Source: Thermoplasmata archaeon (GTDB taxonomy: Archaea > Thermoplasmatota > Thermoplasmata > Thermoplasmatales > Thermoplasmataceae). From it: a stretch of DNA of 7,225 nt. Where the stretch lies: positions 1-7,225 of the forward strand of contig JAJYVJ010000083.1 of the NCBI GenBank assembly GCA_021792045.1, in the 5' to 3' direction. This document shows, one piece after another, positions 1-6,481 of this stretch. The notes under the pieces are model-generated. The model had not been told where the DNA came from and ran no database searches. It saw only the letters and a program-made list of their open reading frames with translations. Position numbers and translations under genes: made by a program. Each line of letters opens with the position of its first letter. Position 1 is the first letter of the stretch.

Positions 1-63
1 ATTCCCGATGAAGTCGTAATGGAGAAGTATACGATAGAAAAGGGTGTTGTATGTGAATGGTGA
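1..63 (+). CDS. 3' end of an unidentified upstream gene (partial)
   Basis: Reading frame 1 is open from the window edge to a TGA at 61-63 and encodes a 20-residue tail ending ...TIEKGVVCEW. The other two frames hit stops in the first 40 bases or so, and the residues look protein-like. It overlaps the proposed start of the next gene by about 11 bases, as expected for translationally coupled operon genes. The fragment is too short to assign a family. It could be a chance open stretch, hence the low confidence. Confidence 0.4.
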   Translation: MPDEVVMEKYTIEKGVVCEW

Positions 64-1210
64 AACCGGATCACGTGCAGTGGAATATTTCACCAAAAAC
101 CTGCCCCTGATGATCCAGGATCTCAAGTATCTTGTGGAATGCGAGAGCCCTTCAGGTAACATAGGACTCCTCAATGCCTGTTTAAATACAATCTGTGAAA
201 TTATCAGAAAGAGAACCGGGCTGCACCCCGACATCGTAAAACTGAACGATGGAACTGGAGCAATCAGCTTCTTCATTGGTCCAAACACACGTAAAGCTAT
301 CCTGGTTCTAAGTCACTACGATACTGTATTTCCAGAGGGCACATTGGAGAGAAGGCCGTTCAGGGTTTCGGACGACAGGATCGAAGGGCCAGGCGTCTTT
401 GACATGAAAACAGGTCTGGTACAAGGCGTATGGGCAATCAAATTTCTCCTTGAACGCAGCCACGCAAATCAACGGATATTATTTCTTATTACTCCTGATG
501 AAGAAACAGGGAGTCTTCAATCCAGGAAACTGATCGAGGAATCTGGTAAAAATGCTACCCTCGGAATCGTACTTGAGCCAAGTGAAAATGGAAAGCTGAA
601 GACCGGCAGGAAAGGTGTGGGCACATATGTAATCACGGTAACGGGCAGGGCAGCTCATGCAGGATTACACCCGGAAGACGGTATAAGCGCAATACTGGAA
701 ATTTCACACATAGTCGAAAAACTATCAGAATTCCAGGATATTGCAAGAGGAACCACTATCAATGTGGGCGTAATTTCGGGCGGAACTGCAACAAACGTTG
801 TTCCGGATAAGGCAACCATAGCCGTTGATGTTAGGGTAACCAGCCTGGATGAGGCAAAGAGAATAGATGGGTGCATAAATTCATTGAAAACACAGAATAA
901 TGAAGCAAAGATAGCAATAACTGGAGGGCTTAATCGCTTACCAATGGTCAAAAACGATCTTACTCTTGCTGCGATGGAAGTAGTAAAAAGGATCGGCGCT
1001 GATCTCGATATCAGGATCGAGGACGTGTCTGTGGGAGGAGGCAGCGACGGGAACATAATCTCCCAATATAGAATTCCTGTAATTGACGGCCTTGGTGCAG
1101 TCGGTTCAGGAGCTCACTCAGACTCTGAATTTGTCTTAATGTCCTCTATTCCAGTAAGGACAGCTCTTTTGACAAACATCCTGATAAAGTACAGTTTGAG
1201 CGAAATGTGA
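53..1210 (+). CDS. M20 family metallohydrolase, carboxypeptidase G2-like
   Basis: This is a predicted cytosolic di-zinc hydrolase that removes an amino acid (often glutamate) or an acyl group from an amide; no signal peptide is seen. Numbering from GTG 53, the full M20 metal set is present: H88 and D90 in SHYDTV, bridging D117 in GVFDMKTG, catalytic E150 and metal E151 in PDEETGS, E175 in LEPSE, and H355 in GAHSD. H202 in GRAAHAG marks the dimerisation (lid) domain, roughly residues 180-290. The RKG after LKTG and the VGGGSDGN loop favour the carboxypeptidase G2 subgroup over DapE or ArgE. About 385 residues is normal length. GTG 53 is chosen because GGTG (43-46) sits six bases upstream; GTG 44 and TTG 47 are alternatives. 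It seems to be the last gene of an operon entering from the left. Substrate unknown. Confidence 0.9.
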   Translation: MNGETGSRAVEYFTKNLPLMIQDLKYLVECESPSGNIGLLNACLNTICEIIRKRTGLHPDIVKLNDGTGAISFFIGPNTRKAILVLSHYDTVFPEGTLERRPFRVSDDRIEGPGVFDMKTGLVQGVWAIKFLLERSHANQRILFLITPDEETGSLQSRKLIEESGKNATLGIVLEPSENGKLKTGRKGVGTYVITVTGRAAHAGLHPEDGISAILEISHIVEKLSEFQDIARGTTINVGVISGGTATNVVPDKATIAVDVRVTSLDEAKRIDGCINSLKTQNNEAKIAITGGLNRLPMVKNDLTLAAMEVVKRIGADLDIRIEDVSVGGGSDGNIISQYRIPVIDGLGAVGSGAHSDSEFVLMSSIPVRTALLTNILIKYSLSEM

Positions 1211-1328
1211 CGTTATTGCCAGTCAAGGAACGCACTTCGATGTAGAGATCAAGAATTTTTACTTGAATTGAGTATATTTAACCAATGATAAATATCCACC
1301 GAAATTGGACTTTAATTAACAAAGGGAG

Positions 1329-1348
1329 GATTCTAACTGGTTAGAATC
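1329..1348. promoter_or_regulatory. Palindromic operator upstream of MFS gene
   Basis: GATTCTAACTGGTTAGAATC has two perfect 9-base arms around a central TG. It lies directly upstream of the TATA box of the transporter gene, with its centre 42.5 bases before the ATG. The core CTAAC-N2-GTTAG recurs at 3215-3226 at the same distance from another ATG. This is the expected form of a binding site for a dimeric regulator; the regulator is not known. Confidence 0.75.
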
Positions 1349-1350
1349 AC

Positions 1351-1359
1351 ATTAAAATA
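1351..1359 (+). promoter_or_regulatory. TATA box of MFS gene (leaderless promoter)
   Basis: ATTAAAATA ends 21 bases before ATG 1381, so archaeal transcription, which starts about 25 bases after the TATA centre, would begin at or next to the A of the start codon. No Shine-Dalgarno precedes the ATG, which agrees with a leaderless mRNA. The BRE position overlaps the right arm of the palindrome, so a bound protein could block or assist TFB. A second AT-rich stretch (TATATTTAA near 1270-1278) could serve a minor, longer transcript. Confidence 0.6.
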
Positions 1360-1380
1360 CGTAGTTCGTGTATTAATTCT

Positions 1381-2799
1381 ATGGCGGAAAGCACAAATGA
1401 CCAACAGAACATAGCGGGCAGGCTTGAGAGACTGCCTTACAGCAAGTTTCACATCAAGTTTGCCTTGATGCTTGCAAGCGGAGAGTGGGCTGAGAGCCTT
1501 ATGCTTCTTGGAAATGGGGCTATACTCACGCTGGTAGCGGTCGCCTACGGAATAACTGGAGATCTGTCTGCCTATGGAATTCCAGCATTCTTTTTTGCGG
1601 GGGAATTCATCGGTTCGATTCTTTTCGGCAGAATTGCCGATACTAGGGGGCGAAGGGCAGTATTTCTTACCAACCAGTTGGTTTTTGGAATTGGTATGTT
1701 GATTGCAGGTTTCATGAACTCGTGGCAGATGGTAGGGATATTTGTCATGATCGGGGGTATCGGTGTTGGCGGAGAGTTTCCACTGGTCGATAGCTACGGA
1801 ACAGAAATGTTTGTTAGTAAGAAGAGAGGAGCGTGGCTGGCACTCATTTACACCATAGCGGTAACGGCGGCACCAATTATTGTGTACATAACGGCCTTAA
1901 CCCACAGTATCGGTCCGGCTATTGGTGGGATAGGAACATTAGGTCAGCCAGGTTATGTGGCAGCTGTGGGTTACTATTCATTCAGGATACCTCTGTGGTT
2001 CATGGGGGCAACCGGAATTTTGGTATGGTTAATCAGGTTCCGTCTTAAGGAATCCCCAAGGTGGCTGGCTACTCACGGCAAACTGAACGAAGCCATGAAA
2101 GAGATGGACAACATAGAGGCAGAGGTGAAGAAAGAGACCGGTTTGAAGGAGTTGCCTCCTGTTACGGATAAGATAGAAGCCCCAGTGAAGGTCTCTGCCT
2201 ACAAAGATATCTTCGCTAAGGACGTCAGAAAGACAACCGCTCTGATGGCTATCTTCATGTTTTTCCAGTCTGGCATTTTTTACGGTTTTGTGACATTTGC
2301 CCCAGGGCTGCTCTTCAGTAAGGTTACCCTTCCATCTTACGATGTCCTAGGGGCTGCCGCAATTATATACACAGGCTTCTTAGTCGGAAGTATAGCAAAC
2401 ATATTCATAATAGACAAGATCGAAAGGAGATTTGGAATAATACTGTTCGCTGTACTAGGTGGCATCTTTGGAACTATGTTTGCAGTGGGCAGTGGCTTGA
2501 CAGAAGCCGTCATATTCGGATTTATAACAGCTTTCATGCTGTGGAACTTCTCGAACTTCTATCATCAGTATAATGCTGAAATTTTCCCGACGAGGGTGAG
2601 AACAACTGCAGCTGGATTTGTCTACTCAATTAGCAGGATATCGACGACGATCATTATACTTTTCATTGCGGCATATATAGGATCAAAGAATGCAGTTGGG
2701 ATATTCTCAACGGTATGGGTATTCATTGTTATAGTGACTGTAATACTGCTCCTGCTCCCAAATTCAACACAGAAGTACGTTGAAGAGATAGCTGTATAA
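1381..2799 (+). CDS. MFS transporter, sugar/metabolite porter type
   Basis: A 472-residue integral membrane permease with about 12 hydrophobic segments and a central cytoplasmic loop near residues 222-285. Motif A, GRIADTRGRR (83-92), lies between TM2 and TM3, and a second weaker copy, DKIERRFG (345-352), lies in the other half. GGIGVGGEFP (125-134) followed by a charged EMF...KKRG turn, ESPRWL (224-229) at the start of the central loop, and EIFPTRVRTTAAG (400-412) are typical of the SP/SV2/NiaP and metabolite:H+ symporter branch (Pfam Sugar_tr/MFS_1), whose members import sugars, aromatic acids or carboxylates with protons. ATG 1381 is the only reasonable start because an in-frame TAG lies at 1342. 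It is monocistronic, with its own promoter and a T-rich terminator, and shares its operator with the 3263 operon, which suggests that it imports the substrate of that pathway. Substrate not readable from sequence. Confidence 0.93.
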   Translation: MAESTNDQQNIAGRLERLPYSKFHIKFALMLASGEWAESLMLLGNGAILTLVAVAYGITGDLSAYGIPAFFFAGEFIGSILFGRIADTRGRRAVFLTNQLVFGIGMLIAGFMNSWQMVGIFVMIGGIGVGGEFPLVDSYGTEMFVSKKRGAWLALIYTIAVTAAPIIVYITALTHSIGPAIGGIGTLGQPGYVAAVGYYSFRIPLWFMGATGILVWLIRFRLKESPRWLATHGKLNEAMKEMDNIEAEVKKETGLKELPPVTDKIEAPVKVSAYKDIFAKDVRKTTALMAIFMFFQSGIFYGFVTFAPGLLFSKVTLPSYDVLGAAAIIYTGFLVGSIANIFIIDKIERRFGIILFAVLGGIFGTMFAVGSGLTEAVIFGFITAFMLWNFSNFYHQYNAEIFPTRVRTTAAGFVYSISRISTTIIILFIAAYIGSKNAVGIFSTVWVFIVIVTVILLLLPNSTQKYVEEIAV

Positions 2800-2810
2800 A
2801 CACCTAATAC

Positions 2811-2835
2811 TTTTTTTATTTTTTATTTTCCTTTT
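2811..2835 (+). terminator. T-rich archaeal terminator after MFS gene
   Basis: Three T-runs (7, 6 and 4 bases) separated by single non-T interruptions begin 11 bases after the TAA of the transporter gene. Archaeal RNA polymerase terminates at such U-rich tracts without needing a hairpin, so the transporter is probably a single-gene transcript. Confidence 0.65.
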
Positions 2836-3214
2836 GTATCGCCACTTCTATTGATTTTTTATACAAAACACATAATTTTCCTCGATATTGAAGCTAATCA
2901 AAGATAGATTCCTGAGTATGAGCCAGACCGCTGAGTCCTATTCACGTCCATTCCACTGTTTCACGTATTCAATACAATCAGATTGTAGCTAGATCATTGG
3001 AATCACCTTCTTAAGGCTGTAAGGTATCGTTCTTTTATATACTGGATATGAACCATTTTTGGTTTGCTGATATTCACTAAGCATCCTGGAGCGCGAGTTA
3101 AAGTTGCAGGGTACAGTATTTACCCAACTATCGGAAATTCTGAGTATACCGGACTTATAAGCTTATCCAGACATTTTTCAAATTGTAATATTTTCTTTCA
3201 AAGGAATTTGCCTC
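2836..3214. other. Gene-free stretch with no recognised content
   Basis: No reading frame over about 40 codons with a credible start exists here on either strand. Short open pieces look mildly protein-like: on +, a segment reading LERELKLQGTVFTQLSEILS (about 3089-3148), and on -, a piece containing CIEYVKQWNGRE (about 2937-2972). They are in different frames, broken by stops, and I could not link them to a family. The stretch may be the remains of a decayed gene or a long regulatory spacer for the operon that follows. Confidence 0.35.
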
Positions 3215-3226
3215 CTAACCGGTTAG
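3215..3226. promoter_or_regulatory. Palindromic operator upstream of DRE-TIM/CaiB operon
   Basis: CTAACCGGTTAG is a perfect 12-base palindrome centred 42.5 bases before ATG 3263. Ten of its twelve bases (both 5-base arms) match the centre of the site at 1329-1348, and its spacing to TATA box and ATG is identical. The outer flanks are not symmetric here, so it is probably a weaker or core-only version of the same operator. Confidence 0.72.
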
Positions 3227-3232
3227 ATCAAT

Positions 3233-3241
3233 AATTATAAT
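3233..3241 (+). promoter_or_regulatory. TATA box of DRE-TIM/CaiB operon
   Basis: AATTATAAT occupies exactly the register that ATTAAAATA has before the transporter gene, ending 21 bases before ATG 3263. This places the transcript start at the ATG, again a leaderless mRNA, and argues for ATG 3263 over the in-frame TTG at 3254. Confidence 0.6.
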
Positions 3242-3262
3242 ATTTAACGTGGATTGGAGATC

Positions 3263-4312
3263 ATGATAACCGATGATACCCTTCGTGAGGGAATGCAAGC
3301 TCCGGGGATGGCATTCACTGTAGATGAAAAGGTAAAAATCGCAAGGATCATCAGTGATTGTGGTATAAAACGTGCACTGGTCGCATATCCTCCTGCACAT
3401 CCATCTGAAGCAAGGGCAACAGAGAGAATCGTTTCTGATCATATTTTCCCTGAAATCTTTGCACTTGGAAGAGCAATCAGGGAAGACGTGGATAGCATTG
3501 CAGAAACCGGTTCTAACATTTCCCTACATCTACCTTTCAGAATGGAGAGGCTTGAAGAAACTCTCGATGCTGTTAGGTATGCATCCACCAAGGGGCGGAT
3601 TGTGGAAGTAGCTGTGGTAGATGTAATGAAGAATGACATTAAGGATGTTATCAAGATCGCTAGGCTGGTTTCTCAGGCTGGTGCGGACATTGTGCAGCTT
3701 CCGGATACAACCGGGGTAGGGTCGCCCAAAAGGATGAGGACATTGTTCTATGAGGCAAAAAAAACAATTGGCGTGGAGATAGAAGCACATTGTCACAATG
3801 ATAGGGGTGCTGCTCTTGCAAACGCCTATGCTGCACTTGAAGGGGGGGCAGATCACGTAGATGCAACAGTATATGGAATCGGCGAACGGAACGGCATAAC
3901 TGATCTTGCATCGTTATCTGCTATACTTAAATCAGACGGGATATCCACGGGCATCGAGGAAAACGCTGTTAGGGGAGCATACAGGAAGATACTTGATGTG
4001 ATACTGAATAAGATGGGAGAAAGTTTCTTTATGCAAAATTTCCCTCTGGTCGGTGAAAACGTATCTACTAACACTGCTGGTACGCATGTGGCATTTTCCA
4101 GCGTTTTCTCAGCAGAGAGGATGAGTTTCAACGTGTATGCTGGGAAATCCATGATAAGGCGGGTACTTGAATCATCGGGGATGGAGATTAATGATCAGGA
4201 CATAAAGAAAATACTGAACGCGGTAAAGGACAGATCAGCAGATGAGGGGAGGTGTGTCCGTGTGGGAGAAATTATAAAAATAGCAGGGGAGATCGTTGGC
4301 AAAAGTAATTGA
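3263..4312 (+). CDS. DRE-TIM enzyme, homocitrate/isopropylmalate synthase-like
   Basis: A 349-residue TIM-barrel enzyme that would join acetyl-CoA (or a relative) to a 2-oxo acid, or run a related C-C cleavage. The barrel opens with DDTLREGMQAPG (metal D4, catalytic R8 and E9; Glu here is as in homocitrate synthases), then HLP (H89), QLPDTTG (145-151), the signature EAHCHNDRG with metal ligands H176 and H178, and GIGERNG (205-211). VGENVSTNTAGTH (264-276) matches the synthase post-barrel subdomain with its conserved His. The Cys-containing loop of HMG-CoA lyase is absent. The protein stops after the subdomains, so the LeuA-type allosteric domain is missing, as in homocitrate synthase, NifV and AksA. 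ATG 3263 fits the leaderless promoter; TTG 3254 is the alternative. It is the first gene of an operon, and its end overlaps the CoA-transferase by 17 bases. The family is sure; the exact substrate is not. Confidence 0.88.
   Translation: MITDDTLREGMQAPGMAFTVDEKVKIARIISDCGIKRALVAYPPAHPSEARATERIVSDHIFPEIFALGRAIREDVDSIAETGSNISLHLPFRMERLEETLDAVRYASTKGRIVEVAVVDVMKNDIKDVIKIARLVSQAGADIVQLPDTTGVGSPKRMRTLFYEAKKTIGVEIEAHCHNDRGAALANAYAALEGGADHVDATVYGIGERNGITDLASLSAILKSDGISTGIEENAVRGAYRKILDVILNKMGESFFMQNFPLVGENVSTNTAGTHVAFSSVFSAERMSFNVYAGKSMIRRVLESSGMEINDQDIKKILNAVKDRSADEGRCVRVGEIIKIAGEIVGKSN
4284..4293 (+). promoter_or_regulatory. Ribosome binding site for the CoA-transferase TTG start
   Basis: CAGGGGAGAT resembles the anti-16S consensus GGAGGTGAT and lies two to five bases before TTG 4296, inside the coding region of the preceding gene. 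It supports the rare TTG start and internal, coupled initiation, in contrast to the leaderless first genes in this window. Confidence 0.5.
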
Positions 4313-5450
4313 GATAGGTCATATAGTTGCAGGTCCGTCTGCTGGCCTTATTTTTTCAGAACTTGGATATGACGTTATAAAGATTGAGAAGCCAGGAGAG
4401 GGAGATATAGCTCGCAGATTGACAGAATCCAGCGCAGGTGCTTTCCCTTTCTTCAACAGGAATAAAAAAAGCCTGGCTCTGGACCTTGCAAAACCTGAAG
4501 GAAGAGAGGTATTTCTCAGGCTTGTCATGAAGTCGGATATTATAATAGATAATCTCGGGTATGGAGCGATGGAAAGAATGCAACTCTCCTACAGAGACAT
4601 TTCATCTGTGAACGAGAGGATCATCTATCTCTCGATAAAAGGTTATGGTGCAGGGCCAATGGAAAAAAGAAAGTCACTTGATTTTCCGATTGAGATACAC
4701 AGCGGTGTGGCATATATGACTGGACTTACAAACAAACCAATGAGAGTTGGCGGGTCCATGATCGATATGGGTGCGGCGATGTTCGGCGTTATCCAGGCGC
4801 TGAACGCGTTGATGGAACGAGACAAAACCGGTACAGGGAAGTTCATCGACATTGGACTATTCGAGACCGCCATGTTCTTTATGGGACAGCACATAGCAAC
4901 ATACCAGATCATTCACAGAGCATTGAAGCCGATCAATGAGGAAGGATTTGCATGGGCAATATACGATTTTTTCAACACATCTGAGGGTAATCAGGTGTTC
5001 ATTGCAGTTACCACAGATGCTCAGTGGAAGGTCTTCTGCAGGGAGATGAACCTGGGTCTATGCGGAAAACCAGAACTGGAAAAAAATGAGGGACGCTTTG
5101 CAAGAAGGCAGGAACTTCTTTCTCTGATCGCGGATCGAATCTCGAAAATGAAGAAAGAGGATCTGATAAGCATTCTGCAGTCAAACAACATAGCATTTTC
5201 TGAGTTGAAGAAACCATGGGATCTGCTTTCAGATGAACAGGCGGGGCATAATCTAGTTAACGAAGTTTATCTTGGGGAAGAAATCAGGGTACCTGTAATT
5301 CCAGGAGGCAGTGGAAATTCTGGCAATCCTCCTAAAATAGGTCAGAATACTGGTGAAATACTCAAAGATCTGGGATACTCGGAACGAGAGTTGGAAAAAT
5401 TGAAAAGTATAAGGGCAATAGATTATCCAACCATTCCTAAGAATGAGTGA
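4296..5450 (+). CDS. Family III CoA-transferase (CaiB/BaiF type)
   Basis: A 384-residue cytosolic enzyme predicted to move CoA between carboxylic acids through an aspartyl-CoA thioester. The N-terminal Rossmann-like part has the family opening VIEIGHIVAGPSAGLIFSELG and GYDVIKIEKPGEGDIAR, then FFNRNKKSLALDL (52-64) and KGYGAGPMEKRKSLDF (115-130). D157 in GGSMIDMGAA is the expected nucleophile. The tail PPKIGQNTGEILKDLGYSERE (345-365) is the usual C-terminal motif, and the length is close to the family norm of about 390-400. The start is TTG 4296, since the family N-terminus begins right there and a Shine-Dalgarno precedes it. The 17-base overlap with the DRE-TIM gene implies one transcript and probably one pathway, for example activating an acid that the partner cleaves, or recycling CoA from its product. 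Such pairs are known for succinyl-CoA-dependent hydroxy-acid degradation, but the substrate here cannot be read. Confidence 0.92.
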   Translation: MAKVIEIGHIVAGPSAGLIFSELGYDVIKIEKPGEGDIARRLTESSAGAFPFFNRNKKSLALDLAKPEGREVFLRLVMKSDIIIDNLGYGAMERMQLSYRDISSVNERIIYLSIKGYGAGPMEKRKSLDFPIEIHSGVAYMTGLTNKPMRVGGSMIDMGAAMFGVIQALNALMERDKTGTGKFIDIGLFETAMFFMGQHIATYQIIHRALKPINEEGFAWAIYDFFNTSEGNQVFIAVTTDAQWKVFCREMNLGLCGKPELEKNEGRFARRQELLSLIADRISKMKKEDLISILQSNNIAFSELKKPWDLLSDEQAGHNLVNEVYLGEEIRVPVIPGGSGNSGNPPKIGQNTGEILKDLGYSERELEKLKSIRAIDYPTIPKNE

Positions 5451-5485
5451 GTTTGCATTTTGAACCGATTGTCATGTGTGCAAAC
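5451..5485 (+). repeat. Inverted repeat directly after the CoA-transferase stop
   Basis: GTTTGCA (5451-5457) and TGCAAAC (5479-5485) form a perfect 7-base inverted repeat around a 21-base loop, beginning on the base after the TGA. It could fold into a 3'-end hairpin or be a regulator site. No T-run follows, so it is not a standard archaeal terminator. A second, weaker inverted repeat (AGCTTT 5503-5508, AAAGCT 5522-5527) lies further down. Confidence 0.3.
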
Positions 5486-5546
5486 CCGTGTCATCATTTC
5501 ACAGCTTTTGCCGGATAAAATAAAGCTAAAACAGGCTACAGATTAT

Positions 5547-5561
5547 AGGAAACATTAATAA
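5547..5561 (+). promoter_or_regulatory. BRE/TATA promoter of the HTH_10 regulator
   Basis: AGGAAAC followed by ATTAATAA resembles a TFB-recognition element plus TATA box. Its TATA centre is about 28 bases before ATG 5586, again giving a leaderless start. The more TATA-like TAAATATATA at 5571-5580 lies too close to the ATG to serve this gene. No copy of the CTAAC-N2-GTTAG palindrome is present here. Confidence 0.5.
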
Positions 5562-5585
5562 GTGGTTATGTAAATATATAATTTA

Positions 5586-6233
5586 ATGATTTATGGCAGT
5601 TTCAGCGTAAGGAGCAAATGCAGCCTTGCGGACGTTTCTGAAGCAGTTGGAGAGACAGTGATATCTCTTTATGCTTCTCCTATTGGCGAAGGCAAAAATT
5701 ACGTTTTTTCCATAGTAAACTCCAAGAGTAAGGAAGAAGTGGAACAACTTCTTTCAAAAGATTTTGTGTCATACAAAATCCACTCCGAAAATGGAATAGT
5801 CTTGCTACAGGGAATAAAGCGCGGCCATGGCCTAATCAAGGCAATCGTTGATAGCGGAGCGGTGCCATCATTTCCAGTTGTAGCAAGGGGGGATCTTGAG
5901 GTACTCAACTTCATGTCGCTGTCCGATAAATCTCCATCTGCATTGGAAAACTCGCTTGGGTCTGGAAATAGTTTAGATGACTTCTTCTTTGATAAGGTTG
6001 GAGGGGAAAAACTAATCCTCGACGTAACCAAAAAATGGGGAATCCTCGGTTCCCTGGATCTTACAAACGCAGAGAGGGATCTCCTTAAATCCGCATACAA
6101 GCGCGGGTACTTCGAATGGCCTAGATTGTACGACCTAGATCTCCTGAAACAGGACTATAACCTGTCGAAACCTACAATTCTCTATCATATGAGAAATGCT
6201 GAACGGAAAATTATGCAGATTATATTTGGCTGA
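5586..6233 (+). CDS. HTH_10 (bacterio-opsin activator-type) transcription regulator
   Basis: A 215-residue protein whose C-terminus is a clear HTH_10 domain (about 158-211): LTNAERDLLKSAYKRGYFEWPR, then a recognition region around LLKQDYNLSKPTILYHMRNAERKI, matching the family pattern of AYxxGYFexPR and S-x-x-T-x-x-x-H-x-R-x-A-E-x-K. The first 150 residues form an alpha/beta domain without a family I can name, plausibly for ligand or signal sensing; no membrane segment is seen. HTH_10 regulators are largely archaeal and often control nearby genes. It follows the CoA-transferase by 135 bases and has its own leaderless promoter, so it is a candidate regulator for the transporter and operon that share the palindrome, although such regulators are not established as binding this motif. 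ATG 5586 is chosen from promoter spacing. Confidence 0.88.
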   Translation: MIYGSFSVRSKCSLADVSEAVGETVISLYASPIGEGKNYVFSIVNSKSKEEVEQLLSKDFVSYKIHSENGIVLLQGIKRGHGLIKAIVDSGAVPSFPVVARGDLEVLNFMSLSDKSPSALENSLGSGNSLDDFFFDKVGGEKLILDVTKKWGILGSLDLTNAERDLLKSAYKRGYFEWPRLYDLDLLKQDYNLSKPTILYHMRNAERKIMQIIFG

Positions 6234-6360
6234 TTCAGTATTATCGTATGCATCTTTGTAAAAATGTTTCTTTTACCTATCTCTTGTGGCAAATCATTCC
6301 TGAATCGATATCTGTTTTTTATGGAAACACCGTTCGTAGTGGAAAGCAGAGAAATTCAGG

Positions 6361-6453
6361 ATGAACTTTGAAACCAAAAGTATCTGTTCGGTGCTACTTG
6401 CGTTGCTTGGATGCAATCTACCAGCTTTATTTGAGTGCGTGAAGAAGTGTTAA
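6361..6453 (+). CDS. Possible 30-residue small ORF, unidentified
   Basis: ATG 6361 to TAA 6451-6453 encodes 30 residues with a hydrophobic stretch (SVLLALLGCNLPALF) and four Cys. It has no Shine-Dalgarno and no TATA box at leaderless distance. The preceding 51-base ORF (6321-6371, another frame) runs into it and could be the same relic after a frameshift. It may be a decayed gene fragment rather than a working small protein. No family recognised. Confidence 0.2.
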   Translation: MNFETKSICSVLLALLGCNLPALFECVKKC

Positions 6454-6481
6454 TTTTACAGGACTCACGCAAATTGAAATA

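Noticed and set aside
655..1056. 133-codon open frame on the minus strand inside the M20 gene
   Set aside because: It lies wholly opposite a gene with a complete catalytic motif set and has a low-complexity Ser/Pro/Thr-rich composition typical of an antisense shadow.
1249..1266. TCAAG-N8-CTTGA hairpin as terminator of the M20 gene
   Set aside because: The stem is only five base pairs with a T5 in the loop and no T-tract after it; it may be chance and is not listed as a feature.
1321..1332. AAAGGGAGGATT as a ribosome binding site for the MFS gene
   Set aside because: It is about 50 bases from ATG 1381, an in-frame TAG lies between (1342), and no start codon sits at usable spacing; the promoter spacing fits a leaderless mRNA instead.
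3530..3911. Two overlapping minus-strand open frames inside the DRE-TIM gene
   Set aside because: They cover the conserved QLPDTTG and HCHND regions of the real gene and have odd Cys/His/Pro-rich translations, so they are shadows.
5699..6100. 133-codon open frame on the minus strand inside the regulator gene
   Set aside because: Antisense shadow of the HTH_10 gene with no promoter, ribosome site or recognisable motif.
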